A stretch of DNA of 64,000 nt from Streptomyces sp. NBC_00353 (GCF_036108815.1 NZ_CP107985.1:5642001-5706000), one strand, 5' to 3'; positions 47,744 to 57,267 are shown, counted from the first letter of the stretch. The notes: generated by a model from the letters alone, not told the origin. Translations and numbers: made by a program.

Positions 47744-49153
47744 TCATGCCGGACTGTCCGGCTTGCTGCGCGCTGCCCCCGCCAGTTCGGCAAGGCGGCG
47801 GTGTTCCGCGGCCTTCTTCTCGTAGATCGCGGCCATCCGAAGGTGGTACGCCGGATCGTCCTGCTCGTAGATGTCGGGAACGCCGTCCTGGTCCTCGTCG
47901 AGCTCCTCCGCCTCGTAGAGCGTCCGGTATCTGCGTACCCGGAGTTTGAGCAATGCACCGGAGAACACGGCCGCGATCAGGGATCCCATCAGCACCGCGG
48001 CCTTGATCTCGTTGGTGAGGCCGGCGTTCCCTTCGAACGCGAGCTCGCCGATGAGCAGCGAGACGGTGAAGCCGATCCCGGCGAGCGCGGCGACCGCGAA
48101 GACGTCCGCCCATGCCAGGTCCTTGTTCAGCTCGGCCTTGGTGAAGCGGGCGGCCAGCCACGTACCGCCGAAGATGCCGATCGTCTTGCCGGCGACGAGC
48201 CCCAGTACGACACCGAGCGTCTCGGGCCGGGTGAAGACCCCCGCCAGCGCGTGACCGGAGAGCGAGACCCCGGCCGAGAAGAGCGCGAACAGCGGCACGG
48301 CGAGACCGGCCGACAGCGGGCGTATCAGGTGTTCGATGTGCTCGCCGGGGGAGTGCTGCTCGCCCTCGCGCCGGGTGCAGCGCAGCATCAGGCCCATGGC
48401 GACGCCGGCGATGGTGGCGTGGATGCCGCTGTTGTACATCAGTCCCCAGATGACCAGGGCGAGCGGTACGTAGACGTACCAGCCGCGCACGTTCTTGCGC
48501 AGCAGCAGATAGAAGACGACGAGGCCGACGACGGCGCCGATGAGCGCCATGAAGTCGATGTCCTCGGTGAAGAAGACGGCGATGATCAGGATCGCGAAGA
48601 GGTCGTCGACGACGGCAAGGGTGAGCAGGAAGGCGCGGAGCGCGGACGGCAGCGAGGTGCCGATCACCGCGAGGACGGCGAGCGCGAAGGCGATGTCGGT
48701 GGCGGTGGGGACGGCCCAGCCGTCCGTGGAACCGCCGCCGACCACAGTCACCAGCGTGTAGACGATGGCCGGCGCGGCCATGCCGCAGAGGGCGGCGATG
48801 ACCGGCAGGACGGCCGCCTTGGGGTCGCGCAGGTCACCCGCCACCAGTTCTCGCTTGAGCTCGACACCCGCGACGAAGAAGAAGATCGCGAGCAGCCCGT
48901 CGGCCGCCCAGTGCTGCACGGAGAGGTCCAGCCCCAGGGAGTGCGGCCCGAGGTGGAAGTCGCTGACGGCCCGGTAACTGGACCCGAAGGTGTTCGCCCA
49001 GGTCAGCGCGGCCACAGTGGCGACCAGCAGGATGACTCCGCCGACGGTCTCGGTGCGCAGGGCGTCCGCGAGGTAGTTCCGCTCGGGGAGGGAGAGACGC
49101 CCGAGAAAGGTGCGGCGGGACGGAGAGGGGGGTGTGGGGGCGGGCGCGGCCAC
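47744..49153 (-). CDS. nhaA: Na+/H+ antiporter NhaA
   Basis: 469-residue antiporter of the inner membrane with about 11-12 helices. VGVELKRELVAGDLRDPK, GWAVPTATDIAFALAVLAVIG (the Thr/Asp crossing) and LAVVDDLFAILIIAVFF (the paired Asp that bind Na+) are all intact. A hydrophilic C-terminal tail of about 60 residues (LYEAEELDEDQDGVPDIYEQ) may be regulatory. The GTG start (49151-49153) with GGAGG 9 bases upstream is chosen over a longer open frame. Same orientation as DUF1469 and hydrolase, after the acs terminator. Confidence 0.9.
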   Translation of the reverse strand: MAAPAPTPPSPSRRTFLGRLSLPERNYLADALRTETVGGVILLVATVAALTWANTFGSSYRAVSDFHLGPHSLGLDLSVQHWAADGLLAIFFFVAGVELKRELVAGDLRDPKAAVLPVIAALCGMAAPAIVYTLVTVVGGGSTDGWAVPTATDIAFALAVLAVIGTSLPSALRAFLLTLAVVDDLFAILIIAVFFTEDIDFMALIGAVVGLVVFYLLLRKNVRGWYVYVPLALVIWGLMYNSGIHATIAGVAMGLMLRCTRREGEQHSPGEHIEHLIRPLSAGLAVPLFALFSAGVSLSGHALAGVFTRPETLGVVLGLVAGKTIGIFGGTWLAARFTKAELNKDLAWADVFAVAALAGIGFTVSLLIGELAFEGNAGLTNEIKAAVLMGSLIAAVFSGALLKLRVRRYRTLYEAEELDEDQDGVPDIYEQDDPAYHLRMAAIYEKKAAEHRRLAELAGAARSKPDSPA

Positions 49154-49316
49154 GAGTGGAGACCTCCGGGTCGGTACGGCAGCAATGGCATGGCTGATGC
49201 ACTTGCCGACCAGACTTCCCGGCACACCCTGTGGAGATTTTTTGATGAGTTGTTGATGCAGCTGCCACTGTACCCGGGGTGTGCGGGGCCGTATGCGGTG
49301 ATCTTCACTTTAAATG

Positions 49317-49355
49317 CCCGAGGGGCACCCGGCGCGTTGCCGGGTGCCCCTCGGG
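49317..49355 (-). terminator. Hairpin terminator after acs
   Basis: A perfect 17-bp stem (49317-49333 with 49339-49355), 5-nt loop, followed on the complement by an A/T-rich tract TTTAAAGTGAAG. 25 bases after the acs stop. Confidence 0.9.
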
Positions 49356-49380
49356 GTCGTATCTGCTCGTGCCTACTGCC

Positions 49381-51336
49381 TCAGTCCTCGGAGGACGACG
49401 ACGGCAGCTGCGTCTGGATGAGGTCCATGACCGAGGAGTCGGTGAGCGTGGTGACATCACCCAGCTCGCGGTTCTCCGCGACATCGCGCAGCAGGCGGCG
49501 CATGATCTTGCCGGAGCGGGTCTTCGGCAGCTCGGCGACCGGCAGGATCCGCTTGGGCTTGGCGATCGGGCCGAGCGTGGCGCCGACATGGTTGCGCAGA
49601 TCGGCGACGAGGCTGTCGGAGGCGGACGCCGAACCGCGCAGTATCACGAACGCGACAATGGCCTGGCCGGTCGTCTCGTCGGCCGCGCCGACCACGGCGG
49701 CCTCGGCGACCGACGGGTGCGACACGAGCGCCGACTCGACCTCGGTGGTCGAGATGTTGTGCCCGGACACGAGCATCACGTCGTCGACCCGGCCGAGCAG
49801 CCAGATGTCGCCGTCCTCGTCCTTCTTGGCGCCGTCGCCCGCGAAGTACTTGCCTTCGAAGCGCGACCAGTAGGTGTCGAGGAAGCGCTGGTCGTCGCCC
49901 CAGATGGTGCGGAGCATCGACGGCCACGGCTCGGTGAGGACGAGGTAGCCGCCCCCGCCGTTCGCCACCTCGTTGGCCTCGTCGTCGACGACGGTGGCGG
50001 AGATACCGGGCAGGGCGCGCTGGGCCGAACCGGGCTTGGTCTCCGTGACACCGGGAAGCGGCGAGATCATCATCGCGCCGGTCTCGGTCTGCCACCAGGT
50101 GTCCACGATCGGGCACTTGTCGGCGCCGATGTGCTTGCGGTACCAGATCCACGCCTCGGGGTTGATCGGCTCACCGACCGAACCGAGAATCCGCAGCGAC
50201 GACAGGTCGAACTTGGCGGGGATGTCGTCGCCCCACTTCATGAACGTACGGATCGCGGTCGGCGCCGTGTAGAGGATCGTGACGCCGTACTTCTGGATGA
50301 TCTCCCAGAAGCGCCCCTGGTGAGGGGTGTCGGGCGTGCCCTCGTACATCACCTGCGTCGCGCCGTTGGCCAGCGGTCCGTACACGATGTACGAGTGTCC
50401 GGTCACCCAGCCGATGTCGGCGGTGCACCAGTAGACGTCGGTCTCCGGCTTGAGGTCGAAGACGGCGTGGTGGGTGTACGCCGCCTGCGTGAGGTAGCCG
50501 CCGGAGGTGTGCAGGATGCCCTTCGGCTTACCCGTCGTACCCGAGGTGTAGAGGATGAAGAGCGGGTGCTCGGCGTCGAATGCCTCGGGGGCGTGCTCGG
50601 CGGACTGGCGGCCGGTGATCTCGTGCCACCAGACGTCGCGGCCCTCGGTCCACGGGGTGTCCTGGCCGGTGCGCCGCACCACGAGGACGTGCTCGACGGT
50701 GTCGAGACGGGAGACGGCGTCGTCCACGGCGGGCTTCAGCGCGGACGGCTTGCCGCGGCGGTAGCCACCGTCGGCGGTGATGACGACCTTGGCGTCCGCG
50801 TCCTGGATGCGGGCGGCGATGGCGTCGGCGGAGAAGCCGCCGAAGACCACCGAGTGCGCGGCGCCGATGCGGGCGCAGGCCAGCATCGCGACGGCGGCCT
50901 CGGGGATCATCGGCAGGTAGACGGCGACCCGGTCGCCCTTGCCGACGCCGAGCTCGGCGAGGGCGTTGGCGGCGCGGGAGACCTCGTCCTTCAGTTCCGC
51001 ATATGTGATTGCGCGGCTGTCGCCGGGCTCGCCCTCGAAGTGGATGGCGACACGGTCGCCGTGGCCCGCTTCGACGTGCCGGTCCACGCAGTTGTACGCG
51101 ACGTTCAGCTTGCCGTCCGCGAACCACTTGGCGAAGGGCGGGTTGCTCCAGTCGAGCGTCTCGGTCGGCTCCGTGGCCCAGGTCAGGCGCCGGGCCTGAT
51201 CGGCCCAGAAGCCCAGCCGGTCCGCCTCGGCCTGCTCGTACGCCTCGGCTGTGACGTTGGCGTCGGCGGCCAGATCGGCGGGTGGTGCGAACCGGCGATC
51301 TTCCCGAAGCAGATTGGCCAAGCTTTCGTTGCTCAC
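49381..51336 (-). CDS. acs: Acetyl-CoA synthetase
   Basis: AMP-forming acetate:CoA ligase of 651 residues. YTSGTTGKPKG (P-loop), GWVTGHSYIVYGPLANGA, VDTWWQTETGAMM and the C-terminal acetylation-site motif PKTRSGKIMRRLLR are intact, so Lys acetylation control is possible. GTG (51334-51336) with GGGAG 5 bases upstream is preferred over ATG 9 bases earlier; it gives the normal length. A DasR-type element lies about 85 bases upstream. It ends in a strong terminator. Confidence 0.95.
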   Translation of the reverse strand: MSNESLANLLREDRRFAPPADLAADANVTAEAYEQAEADRLGFWADQARRLTWATEPTETLDWSNPPFAKWFADGKLNVAYNCVDRHVEAGHGDRVAIHFEGEPGDSRAITYAELKDEVSRAANALAELGVGKGDRVAVYLPMIPEAAVAMLACARIGAAHSVVFGGFSADAIAARIQDADAKVVITADGGYRRGKPSALKPAVDDAVSRLDTVEHVLVVRRTGQDTPWTEGRDVWWHEITGRQSAEHAPEAFDAEHPLFILYTSGTTGKPKGILHTSGGYLTQAAYTHHAVFDLKPETDVYWCTADIGWVTGHSYIVYGPLANGATQVMYEGTPDTPHQGRFWEIIQKYGVTILYTAPTAIRTFMKWGDDIPAKFDLSSLRILGSVGEPINPEAWIWYRKHIGADKCPIVDTWWQTETGAMMISPLPGVTETKPGSAQRALPGISATVVDDEANEVANGGGGYLVLTEPWPSMLRTIWGDDQRFLDTYWSRFEGKYFAGDGAKKDEDGDIWLLGRVDDVMLVSGHNISTTEVESALVSHPSVAEAAVVGAADETTGQAIVAFVILRGSASASDSLVADLRNHVGATLGPIAKPKRILPVAELPKTRSGKIMRRLLRDVAENRELGDVTTLTDSSVMDLIQTQLPSSSSED

Positions 51337-51420
51337 GACATCTCCCATTCCCAGGGTGTCCGTTGTGTCCCGGGGCATAGCTCATCAGGCCAAGGGCCGG
51401 GTGACAAGTGTCTGCCGGGA

Positions 51421-51436
51421 ATTGGTTTAGACCTGT
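51421..51436 (-). promoter_or_regulatory. DasR-responsive-element-like site upstream of acs
   Basis: ATTGGTTTAGACCTGT on the + strand agrees with the 16-bp dre palindrome ACTGGTCTAGACCAGT at 13 positions (14 if the Y at position 2 is allowed). It is 85-100 bases upstream of the acs start. Confidence 0.5.
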
Positions 51437-51491
51437 GTTTCGTGTATGGAGGAACGACCACAAGGTCTCACGGACCCGAGGCGCAAGTGGT

Positions 51492-54191
51492 TCAGGCGCT
51501 CGTACGTTCCAACTCGCCGGAACCAGAGGGATCGGCAGGGTCGGCCGCCGCGGCGGGGGCGGAAACAGCTGCGTGATCACCGGGATCACTGAGACCTGTG
51601 GGGTCACTGAGGTCGGTGATGTCGTACGGGCGGGCGTGGTTCGGGTCGCCGGGGCCCACCCGGTCGAAGACCTCGTCGATCCCGCTACCGGCGCTCGCGC
51701 CCTCGGCCAGCAGATACGCCTGCGCCTCGCCGACGTGGAAGTACATCCCGTGCAATTGGAGTGCACCCTCGGCGAGTCTCCGCGCCACCGATCCATGGGC
51801 CCGCAGATGGTCCAACTGCTGGACCACATTGGAGAGGCAGAGCTGCTCCACCTCATCGGCGGGCAGCCGGCCGGAGATCCGTGCCCAGGCATGATGCCGG
51901 GACCTCATCCGTTCCAGGCTCGGCAGGCCGTGCCGCAGCCAGCGCCACAGGGACGTCTGCGGGGCGTCCGGCCCGGTGCTCATCAGCGCCTGCATCGCGC
52001 CGCAGCCGGAGTGGCCGCAGACGGTGATGGACTCGACCTTGAGCACATCCACCGCGTACTCGATCGCGGCGCCCACCGAGTCGTCACCGGCCTCCGCGCC
52101 CGGCGGGGGCACGAGGTTGCCGACGTTCCGAACGGTGAACAGGTCGCCCGGGCCGCTCGCCGTGATCATGCTGGTGACCAGGCGGGAGTCCGCGCAGGTG
52201 ATGAAGAGCTGGGAGGGACGCTGACCCTCGCGGGCCAGCCGGGCGAGCTCGTCGCGCACCAGCGGAGCCGTATTGCGCTGGAACGAACTGAGCCCGCTGG
52301 CCAGCCGGTGCGCGCCGGACCGGCGCGGAACGGCGGATCCGTCGCCGGGGGTGTCGAACCCGCCGGTGGGGTCGGCGGTGGCGGCGGCATTGGCCCCCGG
52401 GGCGTCGGCCTCGGCGCGGCCTGAGCCCGTGGGCCCCTGGTCGGCGGTGGGGTGTTCGCCGGAGGGGAAAGCCACCCAGGTGGCGGCGGCATGGCGGGCG
52501 TCGACCGGCCGGCCGGGCTGGTCGTGGCAGTGGTGGTTGCGCCACGGTGTCCAGGGGCGGCAGCAGGAGTGGGCCGCCGAGGCGGGCTCGGCGATCCGGC
52601 CACCGGATCTGCCGGTGAAAACGACCCGGCCGCCCTGCGCGGTCTGGGCATCGCTCCAGTGCTGGATCGTCTCGTACGCCGCATGGTCCATGAAGAATCC
52701 GTCCAACTCGACCACCGCGTCCGCGCCTCGGGGCAACTGGCCGAGCGCCCGGCTGAGCCGCGGCACCGCGAGGAACGTCAGCTGGCCCCGTACGACCACC
52801 AGATGCTGGCCGTTCTGATCGGTCACCGTGATCCTGGTGCGGGCCAGCCGGTGCAGGGCGACGGCCACGGCCACGGCGATGCCGATGGCCACACCCTCCA
52901 GCACACCGAAGAGCACCACACCGGTGATCGTCGCCCCGTACACCAGGAATTCGCGGTGCCTGTGGACATTGCGGATGTGGGCGAAGCTCACCATCTGGAA
53001 GCCGACCACCATCACCAGAGCGGCGAGTGCGGCCAGCGGGATCCACTCCAGGGCCGTGACCAACAGTCCGGCGGCGAGCAGCACCCAGACGCCGTGCAGC
53101 ACGGTGGCGGCTCGGCCGGTGGCCCCGGCCCGTACGTTCGCCGAACTCCGCACCGCGCCACCGGACACCGGCAGTCCGCCGAGCAGCCCGGACAGTACGT
53201 TGGCGATGCCCTGGCCGCGCAGTTCGCGGTCGAGATCGGAGCGCTGGACCGGCGGGGCGGCCGGGGCAGGAGTGGCGGAATCGGCGGTTCTCCCGCCGGC
53301 GCGGTCGGCGGTCAGCTTGTCCACCGCCACTGCGGCGAGCAGCGATTCGAGGCTGGCCACCAGCAGCACCGTGAACACGGCGGTGGCCAGGGCCAGGACG
53401 GGACCCTGCGGCAGCTCGGGCAGGGCGTGCGAGCGCCAGGAGGGCAGGTCGACCCGGGCGATCCCGGGAGCTGCGACCGCTGCCACCGCCGTTGCGATCG
53501 CCACCGAGGCGAGGGCCGCGGGCAGCCGTCGCACCGCTCGCCCGATCCGCCCGGGGAGCCGCGGCCACACCATCAGTACGGCGATGGTCAGTGCACCGAT
53601 CAGCGGCGCGGCCGGACTCGACCGGCCCAACTGTTCAGGAAGTGCCAGGGCGTTGGCGGCCGCCGAGCTCAAGGGCGAGCCGCCGAGCACGATGTGCAAC
53701 TGGGCGAGCGCGATGGCTACGCCGATACCGGCGAGGGTGCCGTGCACGATGGCGGGGCTGACAGCGAGGGCGCCGCGGGCCGCTCGCAGCGAGCCCAGCA
53801 GGATCTGCAGAAGTCCGGCGCCGATGGTGATCGCGCAGGTGGTGCGCCAGCCGTAGATCTGGATCAACTCGGCTGTGACCACGGTCAGACCGGCGGACGG
53901 GCCGCTGACCTGGAGGGGAGTGCCGCCGAGCAGTCCGGCGACGATGCCGCCGATCGCGGCGGAGATGAGTCCGGCTTCCAACGGGGCGTCCATGGCGACG
54001 GCCAGGCCGAGCGACATGGGGACGGCGATGAGGAAGACAGTGATCGATGCGGACAGGTCGGCGCCCGCGATGCGGAATCGCCCGCCGCGGCGCGGCGGTG
54101 GCGGGCTGTGAGGGCGTTTGATTCCCGAGGCGCGGGAAGGTGGCGAACTGCGGGCTGTGTGGTCATGACGGATGCGGACGCAAGCAGACAT
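51492..54191 (-). CDS. SulP-family anion transporter fused to beta-carbonic anhydrase
   Basis: 899-residue membrane protein. Residues about 35-440 are a SulP transporter (LSASITVFLIAVPMSLGLA, VSGPSAGLTVVTAE, NVLSGLLGGLPVSGGAVRSS), then a STAS-like domain (about 470-560), a long Pro/Ala/Gly-rich linker, and a C-terminal beta-carbonic anhydrase with the Zn site ITCADSRLV and VCGHSGCGAMQAL. The arrangement suggests bicarbonate transport coupled to CO2/bicarbonate interconversion; mycobacterial Rv3273 has the same fusion. The start ATG (54189-54191) follows GGAGGAG; a longer frame to 54320 crosses the promoter. Same orientation as acs. Confidence 0.92.
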   Translation of the reverse strand: MSACVRIRHDHTARSSPPSRASGIKRPHSPPPPRRGGRFRIAGADLSASITVFLIAVPMSLGLAVAMDAPLEAGLISAAIGGIVAGLLGGTPLQVSGPSAGLTVVTAELIQIYGWRTTCAITIGAGLLQILLGSLRAARGALAVSPAIVHGTLAGIGVAIALAQLHIVLGGSPLSSAAANALALPEQLGRSSPAAPLIGALTIAVLMVWPRLPGRIGRAVRRLPAALASVAIATAVAAVAAPGIARVDLPSWRSHALPELPQGPVLALATAVFTVLLVASLESLLAAVAVDKLTADRAGGRTADSATPAPAAPPVQRSDLDRELRGQGIANVLSGLLGGLPVSGGAVRSSANVRAGATGRAATVLHGVWVLLAAGLLVTALEWIPLAALAALVMVVGFQMVSFAHIRNVHRHREFLVYGATITGVVLFGVLEGVAIGIAVAVAVALHRLARTRITVTDQNGQHLVVVRGQLTFLAVPRLSRALGQLPRGADAVVELDGFFMDHAAYETIQHWSDAQTAQGGRVVFTGRSGGRIAEPASAAHSCCRPWTPWRNHHCHDQPGRPVDARHAAATWVAFPSGEHPTADQGPTGSGRAEADAPGANAAATADPTGGFDTPGDGSAVPRRSGAHRLASGLSSFQRNTAPLVRDELARLAREGQRPSQLFITCADSRLVTSMITASGPGDLFTVRNVGNLVPPPGAEAGDDSVGAAIEYAVDVLKVESITVCGHSGCGAMQALMSTGPDAPQTSLWRWLRHGLPSLERMRSRHHAWARISGRLPADEVEQLCLSNVVQQLDHLRAHGSVARRLAEGALQLHGMYFHVGEAQAYLLAEGASAGSGIDEVFDRVGPGDPNHARPYDITDLSDPTGLSDPGDHAAVSAPAAAADPADPSGSGELERTSA

Positions 54192-54482
54192 GTTCCCGTC
54201 TCCTCCGGGGCAGCGCGGTCGCGGAACGTGGGGACGCGGCCGTGGGTCACGGCGTGCAGCGGCGGGATTTCTCAACTCTCGGTAAATGAATCGTAATGGA
54301 GAGTAAAGATTTACGTCCATGATTCAGGGCAAATGGGCCATTGAGTCACTCATTCAAGTGAATAGTCAGCTTTTTGCATGGTCTGTCATGCGGATGTTTT
54401 CAGGGCGGCATGCGACCTCGACCGTGCTGCGTCGGCAGATTTCGTACAAATTATCCGAAAAGGAAGAGAGTGGGGCCGATGA
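54192..54482. promoter_or_regulatory. AT-rich upstream region of the SulP-carbonic anhydrase gene
   Basis: GC content falls sharply between about 54285 and 54440. GTAAA-GA-TTTAC (54303-54314) and ATTC-N4-GAAT (54352-54363) are palindromes in this patch; together they may be operators for the gene or silencer (Lsr2-type) targets. No ORF. Confidence 0.5.
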
Positions 54483-54740
54483 TGGCCGCCACGAAAGGGG
54501 ATGCCGGGCCCGAGTGGAACGCGCGCGCCCCCGGCGTCGCTTCTTCCTCACCGGCGACGGCTCCACCACATCTTCACCGAAAGTCGGCCGAAGCGGCTCC
54601 GGCCGGAGCGCCTGTTGCCTGGTCAGAAGCTGCCGCAGTGCGTGGTGTTCTCCTGGGACGGCGCCGGCGAGGGCGCACTCGGCGTCGGCGAGGTGCCGCG
54701 GGAAGGGGCGGGCGGCCCGCCTCGCCCACGGGTCCCGGGG
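54483..54740 (+). pseudogene. Frameshifted relic of a secreted Streptomyces protein
   Basis: Three frames in turn read like the N-terminus of a Streptomyces exported protein family I half remember: MAATKGDAGPEWNA, then RARPRRRFFLTGDG (basic signal start), then LLPGQKLPQCVVFSWDGAGEG (homologues: PPQFVVVSWDGAGE). No single frame is intact and the C-terminal part is missing. The rest to 54889 shows no gene. Family assignment is uncertain. Confidence 0.4.
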
Positions 54741-54889
54741 CTGTCCGACGGGAAGTGGGCGGAGCGCCAGGGGTGTCCGGCCCCGTCACCGCGCCGGTCG
54801 CCGAGTCGTGGGCGACCGGTTGGATCGCAGGTCAGGGGCCGGGTGGGTCAAGGGGCCGAGCGATGGAGGGGCGCGGCGTCGCAACCCGT

Positions 54890-55885
54890 TCACACGGGCT
54901 GAGCGACGCCGACCTGTGCGCTCCGCTCGTCGAGCACGAAGGAGGGGTCGACCTGGGCAGCCAGATCGGCGCCCGTCTTCTCGTTGCCCCAGCTCTCTGC
55001 GTTCTTCAGGTGGAAGTGCACCATCTGCCGCGTGTAGCGCTCCCAGTCGCGCTGCCCGTACGAATCCTCCGCCGCGTCCTGCAGGGCCTGCAGGGCCATC
55101 CGGTTGTCCGCCTCCAGTAGCTCGAAGCGGGCCGGCCGGCCCTTTTCCATCGCCCGCACCCAGTCGGAGTGACCGACGCTGACCAGAAGGTCGTCACCGA
55201 CCTCGGCCCGCAGGAAGTCCAGGTCGTCCTGGCCCTGCACCTTGTTGCCGACGACCTTCAGGGCGACCCCGAAGTCCCGTGCGTACTCCTTGTACTGGCG
55301 ATAGACCGAGACGCCCTTGCGGGTCGGTTCGGCAACCAGGAATGTCATGTCGAAGCGGGTGAACATTCCTGACGCGAAGGAGTCCGAACCCGCGGTCATG
55401 TCGACGACCACGTACTCGTCGGGACCGTCGACGAGATGGTTGAGGCAGAGCTCGACCGCGCCGACCTTGGAGTGGTAGCACGCCACCCCCAGATCCGATT
55501 CGGCGAACGGTCCGGTGGTCATCAGCCGGATGTCCCCGTCGTCCAGCGTGATCGTGCGGGCGCACGCGTCATAGACCGGGTTGTCCTCGCGGACGCGGAG
55601 CAGCCGCGAGCCCTCGCCGGGCGGAGTTGTCTTGATCATCGTCTCGACGGAGGCGATACGGGAGTTGCTGCCTCGCAGATACTCCTTGATCAGTGGCAGT
55701 TGCGCACCCATGGCGGGCAGCGCCGCCGCCTCCTCGTCATCGAGGCCGAGTGCGGCCCCCAGATGCTGGTTGATGTCGGCGTCCACCGCGACGACATGGG
55801 CTTCATTGGCGGCAAGGTGGCGGATGAAGAGCGAGGACAGCGTGGTCTTGCCGCTGCCGCCCTTCCCTACGAAAGCGATCTTCAT
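54890..55885 (-). CDS. CooC/MinD-like P-loop ATPase
   Basis: 331-residue ATPase of the SIMIBI class. Deviant Walker A VGKGGSGKTTLSSLF, VDADINQHLG, and VVDMTAGSDSF (Walker B) are intact. CooC relatives insert nickel into CO dehydrogenase; no CODH gene is near, so the role is open. The C-terminal 90 residues are acidic and helical (RDWERYTRQMVHFHLKNAES). ATG (55883-55885) is 8 nt after TACCCT; an in-frame GTG lies 6 bases earlier. Divergent from the Fic-like gene with 102 bases between. Confidence 0.85.
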   Translation of the reverse strand: MKIAFVGKGGSGKTTLSSLFIRHLAANEAHVVAVDADINQHLGAALGLDDEEAAALPAMGAQLPLIKEYLRGSNSRIASVETMIKTTPPGEGSRLLRVREDNPVYDACARTITLDDGDIRLMTTGPFAESDLGVACYHSKVGAVELCLNHLVDGPDEYVVVDMTAGSDSFASGMFTRFDMTFLVAEPTRKGVSVYRQYKEYARDFGVALKVVGNKVQGQDDLDFLRAEVGDDLLVSVGHSDWVRAMEKGRPARFELLEADNRMALQALQDAAEDSYGQRDWERYTRQMVHFHLKNAESWGNEKTGADLAAQVDPSFVLDERSAQVGVAQPV

Positions 55886-55987
55886 GTTCACCTAGGGTAG
55901 CTGCACAACTGCGCTCCGTTGTCGAACTTCGTGAAGAAGGCCACTCCGGGACGGTATGGGTGTAGGGGGCGCGTAGCCTCGCTACCT

Positions 55988-56812
55988 ATGAGTACGACTG
56001 CCCCAGACCCGCTCGCCACCCTGGGCGCCCTGCCGGGGGTCGCCGACGCGGTGGACTCCGTACGCAAGGCCGTCGACCGCGTCTACGGTCACCGAGTCAT
56101 GCGCCGCCGCAGCAACGAGGTCACCGCGGAGGCGGCGCTGCGCGGCGCGCGTGGATCCGCCGCGCTCTCCGGCGCCGACTGGAACCTGGAGGAGGTGCGG
56201 CGGCGCACCGACTTCAGCGGTGACGACGAGTCGCAGGTGATCGGAGCCGCCCTCCGGCTCACCGCGGAAGCAGGTCAACTGCTCTCCATCTGGCGGCAGT
56301 CGCCGCTGCGGGTCCTTGCCCGGCTGCATCTGGTGGCGGCCGGCGGGGCCGCGCCCGATGACGCGGTCGGCCGGCCCCGGCTGGCGGGCGAGCCGGTGGA
56401 CGAGCCGCTGATCGAAGCGCCGCTGCCGGACGCGGACGAGGTCGCCGGGCGGCTGGAAGGTCTCTCCGGACTGATCCTTGCGGGGAGTGCGGCGCCCGCG
56501 CTGGTGACGGCCGCGGTCGTGCACGGCGAACTGCTGGCGCTGCGCCCCTTCGGTTCGTACAACGGGCTGGTCGCGCGGACCGCCGAACGGATCGTGCTGA
56601 TCGGGAGTGGACTGGACCCGAAGTCCATCTGTCCCGCCGAGGTCGGCCATGCGGAACAGGGCCGGGCGGCGTACGTCGCAGCGTTCGAGGGCTATCTGTC
56701 GGGGACGCCGGACGGCATGGCCGCCTGGATCGCGCACTGCGGGCGCGCGGTGGAGCTCGGTGTCAGGGAGTCGACGGCGGTCTGTGAGGCGCTGCAGCGC
56801 GGGGCTGCCTAG
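55988..56812 (+). CDS. Fic-like protein with degenerate catalytic motif
   Basis: 274-residue, mostly helical protein. ALRPFGSYNGLVARTAER (from residue 184) lines up with the Fic motif HxFx(D/E)GNGRxxR, but the catalytic His is Arg186, the metal-binding acid is Ser190 and GNGR is YNGL; only Pro, Phe, Asn, Gly and the final Arg remain. GSAALSGADWNLEEVRR (66-80) resembles the inhibitory-helix region of Fic proteins without the key Glu. AMP transfer is therefore unlikely; a structural or binding role is inferred. ATG 55988 lies 8 nt after TAGCCT. Divergent from the CooC-like gene. Confidence 0.75.
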   Translation: MSTTAPDPLATLGALPGVADAVDSVRKAVDRVYGHRVMRRRSNEVTAEAALRGARGSAALSGADWNLEEVRRRTDFSGDDESQVIGAALRLTAEAGQLLSIWRQSPLRVLARLHLVAAGGAAPDDAVGRPRLAGEPVDEPLIEAPLPDADEVAGRLEGLSGLILAGSAAPALVTAAVVHGELLALRPFGSYNGLVARTAERIVLIGSGLDPKSICPAEVGHAEQGRAAYVAAFEGYLSGTPDGMAAWIAHCGRAVELGVRESTAVCEALQRGAA

Positions 56813-56906
56813 CTCCCGCCCGGCGGCTCGTCCGTCAGGGCCGTCCATCAGTTCGGCCGCCAACTCCCCGGCCCGACTGCTGACTTCACTGCCCGATCAA
56901 AGGGTT

Positions 56907-56934
56907 GCGGCGGTACCGTCCTCGGTACCGCCGC
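56907..56934. terminator. Hairpin terminator
   Basis: A perfect 11-bp stem (56907-56917 with 56924-56934), 6-nt loop, 94 bases after the Fic-like stop; could equally end a transcript from the other strand. Confidence 0.7.
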
Positions 56935-57267
56935 TGGCACGTCCACCCAGTTACCATGCGTCCTCGATACATGCCCATCAGGTCGGGAACTCAGCCCGTT
57001 ACCTGGTGCGGCTGGCCCGTAATCGACGGGTCGACGTCGCGTGGGTGCTCGGTTTTCATGCTCGGTCCGTGGGGCCTTCTCTGCGTTACAGGTAATCCTC
57101 TCGGATGTCCTTGGTCTCGCGGGCCGTTGACTCCTTTCTACTCCACACCTGGGGTAAGCGGTAGTGCTGGCCATGCTTCTTTACTTTTGGGTTCAAATAT
57201 GGACGAACCGAACATGCTGGTCAGGGCCGGAATCCGGCATGCGGCAGAGCCGTTCGACGCGGACCGG

